34,491 bases of DNA from Methylobacterium sp. Leaf117 (GTDB lineage: Bacteria > Pseudomonadota > Alphaproteobacteria > Rhizobiales > Beijerinckiaceae), in contig NZ_LMNL01000003.1 of NCBI RefSeq assembly GCF_001422985.1, positions 94,490-128,980 of the forward strand. Direction: 5' to 3'. Within the stretch, counting starts at the first letter, position 1; every line of letters begins with the position of its first letter. Below are positions 1 through 7,036 of the stretch, one piece after another. Under the pieces are notes generated by a model, which did no database searches, was not told the origin of the DNA, and saw only the letters and a list, made by a program, of their open reading frames with translations. Made by a program: the position numbers and the translations under genes.

Positions 1-738
1 AAGCCGATGTACATGCTGCTGAATCTCGCTGTCGGCGATGCAGGCTCGTGGCCCGGGGCCACGGACGCCACCACGCCTGCCGAAGGCCACATGCTCATCG
101 ATTCTGTGCGAGCCTACGCGCGGAATCCGGGCGTCGTCGCGGACGTCCAGGATGCGTCTCCGGTGCCGGGGGGGCACGATCCTGCAGGATCCAACGCATC
201 GGTGCAGGCGGCAACGCCGTCACAAGGCCTTGCTTCGACGTCTGGGGTCCCTACTGCGGAGGGGAGCCACGTCACGGCCGTTTATCGGTTCTTCGATACC
301 CGCACGGGCGATCACTTCTACACGAACAGTACTGCTGAGAAGGCGCAGATCCTGCAGACCTTGCCGTGGTTCACCTACGAGGGAACCCCGTGGGCGACCC
401 CGACCCCGGGAGCCGACACCATCGACGTATTCCGGTTCTTCGACACCGGCACGAACGCGCATTTCTTCACGACCAGCGTCGGCGAGCGCGACCAGATCAT
501 CAGGACCGCGCCGTCCTACAAGTACGAGGGCGTCGCGTTCGAGGCCTATGCCGATGCGGGCGCGCCCGGCACCGTGACGCTGGAGCGGTTCTTCAACACC
601 AAGACCGGCCAGCATCACTTCGCCGGCAATGCCGAGGAAACCGCCGGCATCAACCAGGGCGCTGCCGGTCCGGGCTGGATCGACGAGGGCAAGGGCTTCA
701 CCGTACACGCGCCCGGCGACGGCATGCTGTTCGCCTGA
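1..738 (+). CDS. Glycoside hydrolase family 16 protein with C-terminal DUF5648-like repeats (5' truncated by window)
   Basis: The reading frame is open from the first base, so the N-terminus lies outside the window. The first ~35 residues (YMLLNLAVG, then PGATDAT and a DSVRAYAR strand) match the C-terminal end of GH16 beta-glucanase/laminarinase-type domains, where a final strand reads D-VRVY. A Pro/Ser/Gly-rich linker follows (about bases 130-270). Three repeats come next: RFFDT-TGDHFYT (from ~base 283), RFFDTGTNAHFFT (~430) and RFFNTKTGQHHF (~586), each ending near a YEG or DEG; this is the pattern of the DUF5648 module found on secreted enzymes. Inference: a secreted polysaccharide-cleaving enzyme, fitting the exopolysaccharide genes nearby. 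The catalytic ExDxE motif is not in the window, so activity cannot be judged. Confidence 0.8.
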   Translation, partial: KPMYMLLNLAVGDAGSWPGATDATTPAEGHMLIDSVRAYARNPGVVADVQDASPVPGGHDPAGSNASVQAATPSQGLASTSGVPTAEGSHVTAVYRFFDTRTGDHFYTNSTAEKAQILQTLPWFTYEGTPWATPTPGADTIDVFRFFDTGTNAHFFTTSVGERDQIIRTAPSYKYEGVAFEAYADAGAPGTVTLERFFNTKTGQHHFAGNAEETAGINQGAAGPGWIDEGKGFTVHAPGDGMLFA

Positions 739-919
739 AGGCCTTGGCTCCGGCGTCGACCTGGAACATCCAAGGAGCGGAGCTGGCCTGACGGGGAGGC
801 GGGCCGGGTCGACGAAATTTGAGATGCGCAGCCCGCGTCGCGCCACACGCAGGTCGACGGATTGGCGACGGCGCACGCCTGATCACCGCGTCTCCGAGCG
901 CCGGGGGACTTGGGGGGGC

Positions 920-1279
920 TCAGTTGGCAGGAGCCTGCGCCGGATCATCGACAATCCGTCCCTCAGGCAGCGCGGTCGCTTCGACGCGTCGCGGGTAAGC
1001 CTTCATCTCCCGAAAGGGGGGCGAGCAGCCGACACAAATCGAGGCGATCGCTTGCTGCGCGCTCCGAGCGACGCGCCCGTCGAAGGCGTCCATCAGCGCG
1101 GACGCCTTGGCGTTCGCCGCCTCCAAGGCTCCTCTGGTCTGAGGCACGGCCGCCCCGCCCCGGTCGCCCTCGACGGCAAGCGGCGGCAATCTGACGAACA
1201 TCGGTTTCGGCAACGGCTCTGACAGCGACGGAGTGATCGACGAGATCAGCGCCACGAGGCAGAGGGGTGCTCGGAGCAT
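920..1279 (-). CDS. Small secreted protein of unknown function
   Basis: This 119-residue protein opens with a hydrophobic signal-peptide-like segment (MLRAPLCLVALISSI, cleavage plausible after ~20 residues). The mature part is moderately charged and has a CVGC cysteine pair near residue 84, which could form a disulfide or bind metal. I do not recognise a family. The ATG start has a purine-rich stretch (GGGGGATT) a few bases upstream. It is convergent with the GH16 gene, about 180 bp from its stop. It could be a lineage-specific periplasmic protein; codon composition and the signal peptide argue that it is real. Confidence 0.6.
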   Translation of the reverse strand: MLRAPLCLVALISSITPSLSEPLPKPMFVRLPPLAVEGDRGGAAVPQTRGALEAANAKASALMDAFDGRVARSAQQAIASICVGCSPPFREMKAYPRRVEATALPEGRIVDDPAQAPAN

Positions 1280-1844
1280 GGCATCAATCCCCCAGATGGT
1301 GCCGCACTCTCAGGGATCTTGCTTTCGCGAAGCTTGTGGGTCCGCTTTGCTGAAGGGGGCGTCGGTTGCGTCACCGCCCGAAGGTCCGGAGCGGTCGAGT
1401 GCTGGTCGGCCGCCCCGGCGCGACACGACGTCGGTCGTGTCCACGAGGCGCATGCGTGTTTCGACGTTTCCGGACACGCGCCCGGCGCCAAGCACCACAC
1501 CACCGCAGAAATCGCACCGGATAGGTGCGGGGGAGGGGGCTGAGGCCGCCGGGACTCGACCTGCCACGACGACGGACGGTGCAAATCCGGTCGGCACACG
1601 GCTACGACCCGGCCGTCGCGGTTGGTGTCGCCCGGATCGCAGGTGACCCCGGATCGCAGGTTACAAGGTGACGATCCGGGGCTCACCCGCGAGGGCAGGG
1701 CTATTCGCCGCCTCGGACAGCGAAGGCTACCCTGCGTCTCCTCAGACTTCCGGGGGGCACCGGGCGCCATCATCTTCGCCCGCCCAGGGCATTCCGAGGC
1801 AGGTTTTGCATGGGGCCGCTTGTCGCCTCCGAACCGCCTGCGCT
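1280..1844. other. Gene-free stretch with repeats
   Basis: No reading frame here has recognisable motifs. The only structure I see is the pair of 17-bp direct repeats and the perfect inverted repeat between 1632 and 1681. It separates the divergent secreted-protein gene (minus) and NPDV-repeat gene (plus), so promoters for both should lie here. Confidence 0.5.
1632..1681. repeat. 17-bp tandem repeat overlapping a perfect 10-bp inverted repeat
   Basis: CCGGATCGCAGGT occurs at 1632-1644 and again at 1649-1661 (period 17). CCCCGGATCG at 1647-1656 is mirrored exactly by CGATCCGGGG at 1672-1681, with a 15-base spacer. There is no T-run next to it, so a simple terminator is unlikely. It may be an operator or a structured RNA leader. 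Confidence 0.7.
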
Positions 1845-2231
1845 ATGACTTCGGCCATGAAGATCTCGCGCCTCATCCAAAAGCTGGCCTCCAACACCTC
1901 TGAAGGCCGGATGCCGGGTTTCGATGAGGTCTATTACCGTTACTGGTATCGCGATGTCGCGCAGTTCCCCGGAACGCCTCTGCAGCATTACCTACAGCAC
2001 GGATGGAAGGAAGGCCGCGACCCCAGCGCCGGCTTCAGCGGTGACGGCTATCTGACGGCCAATCCGGATGTCAAAGCCAACGGCTTCAATCCGCTCGCTC
2101 ACTTCTTGGAGTTCGGTTTGGCTGAGGGGCGGATCGGTTGGCAGAAAGACCCGGCATCGCCTGCACCACCCGGACGATTCATCGCGAACGCTGAAGCGCC
2201 GAAGCTTTTGGCTCCTCCGCAGAAGCGTTGA
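1845..2231 (+). CDS. Stand-alone protein with two glycosyltransferase-associated NPDV/HYLxHGxxEGR repeats
   Basis: Starting at ATG 1845 (alternative ATG 1857) this gives about 128 residues. Two repeats are visible. The first is FDEVYYRYWYRDV...PLQHYLQHGWKEGRDPS. The second is FSGDGYLTANPDV...NPLAHFLEFGLAEGRIGW. Repeats of this form (Y-x-x-x-NPDV-x-x-x-G-x-x-PL-HYL-x-HG-x-x-EGR) usually sit at the N-terminus or between domains of large glycosyltransferases and polysaccharide-locus proteins. Here they end in a Pro-rich tail and a stop, with no transferase domain following. It is either a natural short protein or the surviving N-terminal piece of a larger gene. The dispersed repeat and umuC relic immediately downstream favour past rearrangement. 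The function is unknown. Confidence 0.65.
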   Translation: MTSAMKISRLIQKLASNTSEGRMPGFDEVYYRYWYRDVAQFPGTPLQHYLQHGWKEGRDPSAGFSGDGYLTANPDVKANGFNPLAHFLEFGLAEGRIGWQKDPASPAPPGRFIANAEAPKLLAPPQKR

Positions 2232-2259
2232 CCGTTGCCCGCCCGGCTTCTGCGCCTTC

Positions 2260-2325
2260 GCTAGAGTTCGTCAGGGCCCAGCGGAAACCGGTTCTCCCGA
2301 CCAGACAAACGAAAGCAAAAGACTC
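2260..2325. repeat. 66-bp dispersed intergenic repeat, copy 1
   Basis: Begins GCTAGAGTTCGT and contains GGAAACCGGTT, AGACAAACGAAA and GACTC. It aligns without gaps to 7955-8020 with 52 of 66 bases identical by my count. The order CTAGA ... GTGGA-ACCGGTT ... AAAACAAA resembles the mosaic intergenic repeats widespread in Rhizobiales genomes. Copy orientation is given relative to the plus strand. Confidence 0.75.
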
Positions 2326-2402
2326 TCGCGCAGCCCCTCCCTGGTCAGCCCCGATGGAATCCCCAGCGCGGGGCTTGTCCCGTTTTCGCTCTGCTCGCGA
2401 GG

Positions 2403-2540
2403 GGCGATCCCTGGTTCACGATCCGTCAGCCGTGCTTGCGCGACGGGGTTCGCGTCTTCTCCTCGAACGATACGCTCTATGGCGACCTCGGCGCCCGCAG
2501 GAAGGCGGTCTACCGCGACTTCGCGCCGTCCGTGTTCGGG
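2403..2540 (+). pseudogene. umuC: Remnant of a umuC-type (Y-family DNA polymerase V) gene
   Basis: Translating in the frame that starts GGC GAT CCC at 2403 gives GDPWF, then GVRVFSSN, LYGDLGARR and FAPSV at the spacing of E. coli UmuC (GDPWF, GVVCFSSN, LYADMSNR, SPRVEIYSIDE). The similarity stops before the SIDE catalytic motif, and the frame continues as unrelated residues to a TGA at 2601. Upstream there is no start and no N-terminal NNDGC-type motif in this frame. So about 46 codons survive out of ~420. Nothing suggests expression. It begins about 80 bp after the 66-bp repeat, consistent with a rearrangement scar. Confidence 0.65.
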
Positions 2541-2645
2541 AGGCGCAGCCCGCGGCACCGGACGCCGTTGGCCGAGCGACCGACGGCGCATGCCTGTGCC
2601 TGAGGGACTGCTCGGCGGATCTCAAGGCCGTGTTCGGGTGAGGTT

Positions 2646-2876
2646 TTAGTTCTTGCGACCCAGCGGACGCAGCAACGCCCCGAGCATGAAGGCCAGCTGG
2701 GCGCAGATCATGAGTGCGGCGGCGCGTCTGAAGCCCCCATCAAGGCTTAGACCGTAGAAATAGGCGCTGTAGGCAATCTCAAGAGCGACGACGGGGATGA
2801 ATATGATGGCCTGCCGGATCGTGCCAAGCCGCCCCAATCCAAGACCAAGCAGCACGTTCAGTAAGATGGCCTTCAC
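2646..2876 (-). CDS. Small membrane protein resembling ExoX/SyrA exopolysaccharide production repressors
   Basis: The 76-residue product has two hydrophobic helices (about residues 2-32 as one amphipathic/transmembrane stretch and 54-69) separated by SAYFYGLSLDGG, and ends in basic residues (RPLGRKN). The layout hydrophobic - YFxxGS/L - CAxLxxxxG - hydrophobic matches the small rhizobial ExoX/SyrA family, which lowers succinoglycan-type polysaccharide synthesis through the ExoY sugar transferase. It lies 74 bp downstream of the exoY-like gene on the same strand, the partnership known for rhizobial exoX/exoY. The family call rests on length, layout and context, not on long sequence identity. 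Confidence 0.55.
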   Translation of the reverse strand: MKAILLNVLLGLGLGRLGTIRQAIIFIPVVALEIAYSAYFYGLSLDGGFRRAAALMICAQLAFMLGALLRPLGRKN

Positions 2877-2950
2877 TGGGTTTCTCCACCGACCCAGCTT
2901 CGGGCCGGTGTGCTCCGTGACCTTGATCGCTCACCGGAGCACGGGAAGGG

Positions 2951-3673
2951 TCAGCGGCTCCCGCGCTGCGCGAGTACGGCTGGAACCGTGCGCAGCATGA
3001 TGGCGACGTCGCGCGCGAAGCTCCAGCGGGTGGCGTAGTCGAGGTCCAACGCGACCCGCTCCGCATAGGTGCAATTGCTACGGCCTGAGACCTGCCAGAG
3101 CCCGGTCACGCCGGGCGTGACCGAGAAGCAGGTCTCGAACGCCGTGCCGTAGCGCTCCAACTCGGCGGTTACGATCGGACGCGGGCCAACCAGGCTCATT
3201 TCTCCGCGGAGGACGTTGATGAGCTGGGGCAGTTCGTCGAGGCTGGTCTTGCGCAGCACCGCGCCCAGAGGCGTCACCCGGGGGTCGTTGGTCAGCTTGT
3301 GGGTCTCGTCCCACTCGCGCTGTGCCGCGGGATTGGCGGCCAGATAAGCGCGCAGCACGTCATCGCCGTTGGTGACCATCGAGCGAAACTTGAGGCAGCC
3401 GAAGCGACGGCCTCCCTGTCCGATCCGCATATGCCGAAAGATCGGGCTCTTGCGATCCGCGGACCAGACGAGCGCCCCAATGAGAAAAAGCAGCGGCAGG
3501 AGGAGGACGAATGCCGTGCCCGCGATGGTGATGTCGAGGGTACGCTTGGCCAAACGCTCCAAGCGGCGAGCCTCTCCGACAGGCGTATCACGTGTAAGGA
3601 CCGCTACGTTCAACTGCTCGTTCCGATGCTGAGATGCAAAATGAGGGGTGAGAGCATTTTCGTTTCGCAGCAT
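2951..3673 (-). CDS. exoY: ExoY-type undecaprenyl-phosphate sugar-1-phosphate transferase
   Basis: The 240-residue protein transfers a sugar phosphate (galactose or glucose) from UDP-sugar to undecaprenyl phosphate, the first step of repeat-unit assembly at the inner membrane. Family marks are clear: KRTLDI before a single hydrophobic helix (about residues 44-70), [16 protein letters not shown], a [20 protein letters not shown] block with the catalytic Asp-Glu, SLVGPRP, and [12 protein letters not shown]. The length is that of the short ExoY form without the N-terminal multi-helix domain of WbaP. I chose ATG 3673 because AGAGGG sits about 8 bases upstream; a GTG at 3691 would add six residues. 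A small ExoX-like gene follows on the same strand. Confidence 0.9.
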   Translation of the reverse strand: MLRNENALTPHFASQHRNEQLNVAVLTRDTPVGEARRLERLAKRTLDITIAGTAFVLLLPLLFLIGALVWSADRKSPIFRHMRIGQGGRRFGCLKFRSMVTNGDDVLRAYLAANPAAQREWDETHKLTNDPRVTPLGAVLRKTSLDELPQLINVLRGEMSLVGPRPIVTAELERYGTAFETCFSVTPGVTGLWQVSGRSNCTYAERVALDLDYATRWSFARDVAIMLRTVPAVLAQRGSR

Positions 3674-3985
3674 GGTCTCAGACCCTCTCACAGGCTGGGG
3701 GGAGGCTGGTTAACAATTTCTTGCTGCACTGCACCTAACGCATAAAAAGGCCGCTCGCAAGGTGATGGCTTGCGAGACGCAATTGTCATCGATTCTCATA
3801 AAGTAGAAACAATAAAAGTACGCAGCTTCGTGGAACCGTCTGCTCAGCAACGGAGTTCACGAGGCCCGTACTCTGAGCAAAGACCGCTTGATCGGTGCCG
3901 AACTGCTCTCTTATCGGGCTGAAGGAGCGGGATTTTTCGGCATGAGAGATGCAGCTGATGCATGCCAGCTCAGTGTTGGCCGTGA
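3674..3985. promoter_or_regulatory. exoY upstream region with inverted repeat
   Basis: This 312-bp gap is AT-richer than its surroundings (for instance 3795-3825) and should hold the exoY promoter on the minus strand. It includes the inverted repeat at 3754-3776. I could not assign -35/-10 boxes with confidence. Confidence 0.4.
3754..3776 (-). terminator. Perfect 8-bp inverted repeat followed by T-run on the minus strand
   Basis: CTCGCAAG (3754-3761) and CTTGCGAG (3769-3776) flank a 7-base loop. Read on the minus strand the hairpin is followed by CGGCC and then five Ts, so it could terminate the transcript of the secreted-protein pair upstream. The five-base gap before the Ts is atypical, so an operator for exoY is the alternative. 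Confidence 0.4.
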
Positions 3986-4384
3986 TCAGGCGCCCCGCTC
4001 CCGTGCACGGTTCATCACCCGGAGACGCAGCGGGCGGCCTGCGACGGCACCGCCGAGGCCGTCCGTGATCGCGAGCGGGAAGCAGCCGGCAATGCCCTTG
4101 AGCGCTTCGGAGAGGAACTCCTTTTGCGCAGCGACATCACCTTTCAGGTTCGCGTGAGTAATCCGCGGCTGCCCCTGCAGGCTCCCGTCCCGCTTGATGC
4201 TGAACAGGACCGTGACTTCCGAGCCGGCCGACCCCGCAGGGCCACCCACCGATTGCGCACAGGAGCCGAGCCGCTGCCACAGCCCATCCAGGGTCGAGGC
4301 CGGCTCAGCGCGGGCATCGGCGGTGGCCGCGACGATCAGCGTTGTGGCGAGGGCAAGCAAGCGCATGACGGTGGCGCCGATCAC
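3986..4384 (-). CDS. Secreted protein with TonB/TolA C-terminal-like fold
   Basis: This 132-residue protein has a signal peptide (MRLLALATTLIVAATADARA). The mature part is LWQRLGSCAQ..., a strand V-VLFSIKRDGSLQGQPRI, an AAQKEFLSEALKGIAGC helix and a final strand. Strand - DG-L-G-P - helix with a conserved Cys is the arrangement of TonB/TolA C-terminal-like domains that occur in many alphaproteobacterial periplasmic proteins. The two cysteines (SCAQ, AGCFP) could pair. The GTG start at 4384 overlaps the upstream stop as GTGA, implying translational coupling; ATG 4366 is the alternative start. Confidence 0.65.
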   Translation of the reverse strand: MIGATVMRLLALATTLIVAATADARAEPASTLDGLWQRLGSCAQSVGGPAGSAGSEVTVLFSIKRDGSLQGQPRITHANLKGDVAAQKEFLSEALKGIAGCFPLAITDGLGGAVAGRPLRLRVMNRARERGA

Positions 4385-4659
4385 CGAGGCTGCGGCTTCG
4401 AGGGCTCGGCGCCGCGAAGGGCCTCGCCGAGATCGCTGTCTTCGCTGTCGTCATCGGGTTCCTCGGTCGAGTACCCGTCCTTGTCGGGCGCCGACAGCTC
4501 CCGCTGCCCCCGCGGCTTCGCCTCCAGATCGAGATCCCGCTCGCGCTTCGTGCGCGGCGCCTCGCGCGGGCTGTCAGACCCAGGCTGAAGGCTCTGCGCA
4601 TCGGCAGGCGCCGCCATGAAGAGGCCGATGGCTGCCAACGAGAGGACGGCGCGGTTCAT
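4381..4659 (-). CDS. Small secreted acidic/charged protein, coupled to the next gene
   Basis: Starting at ATG 4659 the product is 92 residues: a clean signal peptide (MNRAVLSLAAIGLFMAAPADAQ) followed by a highly charged, low-complexity region rich in Arg, Glu, Asp, Ser and Pro with no hydrophobic core. It is probably disordered in the periplasm. The frame extends upstream to 4974 but that part runs through the tRNA-Thr gene, so the later ATG is preferred. Its stop overlaps the GTG start of the downstream TonB-like protein, so the two are likely made together. I know no function. Confidence 0.6.
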   Translation of the reverse strand: MNRAVLSLAAIGLFMAAPADAQSLQPGSDSPREAPRTKRERDLDLEAKPRGQRELSAPDKDGYSTEEPDDDSEDSDLGEALRGAEPSKPQPR

Positions 4660-4813
4660 CGGTTTGCTCCAGGACCACCGGTTCGCGGCCACATCCGACC
4701 CTACACCCTGGCGGGCGCGGCGTCCGCTCCGTCGGCGATTGTCGGCGCGGAAGACCGTTCCGGAGACATCGACGGCAAGACCCTGTGCGGCATGCGCCGG
4801 TTGATGCAGGCGG

Positions 4814-4849
4814 ATCTCTCGCGCGTTCGAAATCTCTCGCGCGTTCGGA
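4814..4849. repeat. 18-bp tandem duplication (ATCTCTCGCGCGTTCG-A)
   Basis: Units 4814-4831 and 4832-4849 differ at one base. The core TCTCGCGCGTTCG occurs again at 5107-5119, on the other side of the tRNA-Thr gene. Confidence 0.8.
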
Positions 4850-4929
4850 AGGGCATTCCCCACGACAGCGAGGGATCGGCCAGCGGCCGGCACCACCGTC
4901 CCCAAGGTCTTGTTGCGATAAGGGAAAGG

Positions 4930-5004
4930 TGGTGCTGCTGGACAGGATTGAACTGTCGACCTCCTCATTACCAATGAGGTGCTCTACCACTGAGCTACAG
5001 CAGC
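4930..5004 (-). tRNA. tRNA-Thr (anticodon GGT)
   Basis: On the minus strand the cloverleaf reads GCTGCTG acceptor, TAGCTCAGTGGTAGAGCA D-arm, CTCAT-TGGTAA-ATGAG anticodon arm, a GTTCAATCC T-loop and CAGCAGC closing the acceptor. The discriminator A and an encoded CCA (4930-4932) follow. The anticodon GGT reads ACC/ACT threonine codons. The length is 75 with CCA. Confidence 0.97.
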
Positions 5005-5151
5005 GAAACGTCCTGGGTTGCGGCGAAGGCCGTGCGAACCGGACGGACGGGCAATTAGCCGATCATCATGCCCTTGGCAATCGCATCGCGGCGAATCTTG
5101 TCGGTTTCTCGCGCGTTCGCATTCGAATCCGCATCCGGCCCTGCGTTGCCG

Positions 5152-5610
5152 TCAGGCGAGGGCGCCGGTTTCGCGTTTGCAGGCCGCGCGGATGATCGCC
5201 GCCAGACCGGCCTCCGCCACGGCCTCGGCCGCCTCGGACGGCGTGAACCAGCGATCCTCGCGCTGGTGCCGCTCGGGCCAGTGCTTGAGCTGCTTGCGGA
5301 CCTCCAGGGGAAACACCTTCACCTGACACAGAACCGCGTCGCGGCTCTTCAGGCGCTTCTCGTAGAGGTAGAAGCCGAGGGGGCGCTTGCCGATGGTACC
5401 GAGGAGGCCGGCCTCCTCGTAGGCCTCGCGCGCGGCGGCATCGTAGGGCTTGCGCCCCTTCATCGGCCAACCCTTCGGGATCACCCAGCGACGGCTCTCG
5501 CGGGAGGTGATCAGCATGATCATGTAGCCGCCATCCGGCATCCGCCTGAACGGCAGCGCGCCGACCTGCCGGCGCGGGTCGATATCCGCGTCTCCCCCAT
5601 GCACACTCAT
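5152..5610 (-). CDS. NUDIX hydrolase (diphosphoinositol-polyphosphatase-like subgroup)
   Basis: The 152-residue product hydrolyses a nucleoside-diphosphate-linked or similar pyrophosphate; the substrate cannot be told from sequence. The NUDIX box is at residues ~47-69: PKGWPMKG...AAREAYEEAGL, with the REAYEEAG metal-binding core intact. The first Glu of the classical box (eight residues before REAYEE) is Arg here. The PKGWPMKG form is typical of a Rhizobiales NUDIX subgroup. I chose ATG 5610; an in-frame extension to 5805 exists but has no NUDIX features and is compositionally unlike the rest. It lies between tRNA-Thr and ohrR on the same strand. Confidence 0.85.
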   Translation of the reverse strand: MSVHGGDADIDPRRQVGALPFRRMPDGGYMIMLITSRESRRWVIPKGWPMKGRKPYDAAAREAYEEAGLLGTIGKRPLGFYLYEKRLKSRDAVLCQVKVFPLEVRKQLKHWPERHQREDRWFTPSEAAEAVAEAGLAAIIRAACKRETGALA

Positions 5611-5936
5611 GGCTGAGAAACGCCGAACGCAACCGCGAGTTCGCCCTTGGTCCGTCGATGCCGGACCGCTCGACCCTGCGTCCCCCAGCGGGCGTGGAGG
5701 CGAAGCGCTCGGGTCCGAGGCGGAGCGGTTCGCAAAAATCCGGTTCGCGGAAGCCTCGTGCGCAGAACCGTCGGTTGAGCATTCACGATCGGCAGGGTCC
5801 CGCAAAGGTGAGAAGAAGGGCCTGTCCGCAGCGCGCCGCAGCCGGCAGGATGTCCTGCGGCATAGCGGGGTTTCCGGCGACCCGGCAAGAAGAACTTAAC
5901 CGGCAAAGTTTCGGGTCTGGCCCATGGTGCCGCGCA
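5611..5936. other. Gene-free stretch between NUDIX gene and ohrR
   Basis: Reading frames cross it but none has family motifs. GGTTCGCGGAAGCC-type sequence near 5730-5770 is internally repetitive. The NUDIX promoter on the minus strand should be here. Confidence 0.35.
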
Positions 5937-6404
5937 TCATCCGCCGACGCTGAGATTGGCGATGAGCGCGTTGAGGTCGGCGCGCATGGCCTGGACCTCG
6001 GGCTCCGACATGTTGAGCTGGCACATCACCGATTCCCGCACGGCTGCGGCTTCGGTGCGCAAGGCCTGGCCGCGCGGCGTCAGGGCGATCTCGACCTCGC
6101 GTTCGTCCGAGCGCCGCCGGTTCCGCACCAGGAACCCCGCCGCTTCCAGACGCTTCAGCACCGGTGTCAGCGTGCCGGAATCGAGGCGCAGGCGCCGTCC
6201 GATCTCCGAGACGGTGATGCCGTCCGTCTCCCACAACACCAGCAGCACGAGATATTGCGGGTAGGTCAGGCCCATGCGCTCCAGCATCGGCCGGTACGAC
6301 TTCGTCATCCGGTGGGCGGCCGCGTAGAGGGCATAGCAGAGCTGGTTGTCGAGGAGCAGCGGATCGGTGAGTGGCGCTGTCGTCTCGCGGGGAACGTTCA
6401 TCAT
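5937..6404 (-). CDS. ohrR: OhrR-type MarR-family organic hydroperoxide sensor/repressor
   Basis: The 155-residue protein has the winged-helix MarR fold: LTYPQYLVLLVLWE, ITVSEIGRRLRLDSGTLTPVLKRLE recognition helix, and the wing R-DEREVEIALT. The N-terminal LLDNQLCYALYAA places a cysteine at about residue 23, the peroxide-reactive Cys of OhrR; oxidation there releases operator DNA. In most relatives ohr (the peroxide-detoxifying partner) lies next to ohrR, but no Ohr/OsmC-type gene is visible in the flanks here. The start is ATG 6404 or 6401. Four 16-bp tandem repeats begin 10 bp upstream of the start and may carry the operator. Confidence 0.92.
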   Translation of the reverse strand: MMNVPRETTAPLTDPLLLDNQLCYALYAAAHRMTKSYRPMLERMGLTYPQYLVLLVLWETDGITVSEIGRRLRLDSGTLTPVLKRLEAAGFLVRNRRRSDEREVEIALTPRGQALRTEAAAVRESVMCQLNMSEPEVQAMRADLNALIANLSVGG

Positions 6405-6414
6405 GCACGCATGC

Positions 6415-6478
6415 TACCGAAAGTCCCGGCTACCGAAAGTCCCAGTTTCTGAAAGCCCCAGTTTCTGAAAGTCCCGGT
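6415..6478. repeat. Four tandem 16-bp repeats upstream of ohrR
   Basis: Units at 6415-6430, 6431-6446, 6447-6462 and 6463-6478 share (T/A)xC(C/T)GAAAG(T/C)CCC(A/G)G. Units 1-2 begin TACCG and units 3-4 begin TTCTG. They lie immediately upstream of the ohrR start codon, in its leader or promoter. Confidence 0.9.
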
Positions 6479-6926
6479 CATTGGAGGTTCCGACCACCGG
6501 GAGTTTCGGGCCTCCAGGCTCGGGTTGGCTAAGCGCCGGAATCCATCAAGGCGACGACCCCGGATCAGAACCATCGCGCGCCCCGGCGAAGAAGCGACGA
6601 TAGCGGAGCCAGGTCCCTCCAGTATATGGCTGTTTCGCCGCACGGACGAATCCTTTCCCGCATGGCCCTGGAGCCTGCTGGCGGCCGGAGCCAGACCGGG
6701 CGCGTCCCTCCGACCGCAAGCCCTCCAGACGGTTGCGCTTCGCCCCGGACGGCGCGCTTCGCCGCGCCGGAGCGGCCCGGGCTCCCCTGTCTCTGCCCGG
6801 TCACACCGATCCCCCGCACGCGAAATCCGTCGCGCCGTCTCGCAAAGCGCCGCCGACCCGATCCGCCGCTTGTGAAACCCGAAGCACTCGTGCTAGTCAC
6901 CCCTCGTCTCATCGAGGCGCCTTCGC
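6479..6926. other. Gene-free stretch between ohrR repeats and tRNA-Ser
   Basis: No coding or structural feature that I can support; it should carry the promoters of ohrR (minus) and tRNA-Ser (plus). Confidence 0.4.
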
Positions 6927-7019
<93 letters not shown>

Positions 7020-7036
7020 AAATTCTAACAGTAATA

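Noticed and set aside
1246..1773. Minus-strand frame containing CDPGDTNRDGRV, which looks like a dockerin-type or EF-hand loop
   Set aside because: Only one such loop, no second one and no signal peptide; the rest of the frame is low-complexity. Chance in GC-rich DNA is more likely.
6401..6643. Small minus-strand frame over the 16-bp repeats encoding TFRNWGFQKLGLS-type repeats
   Set aside because: The repeat translates in every frame; no start signal and the rest of the frame is not protein-like.
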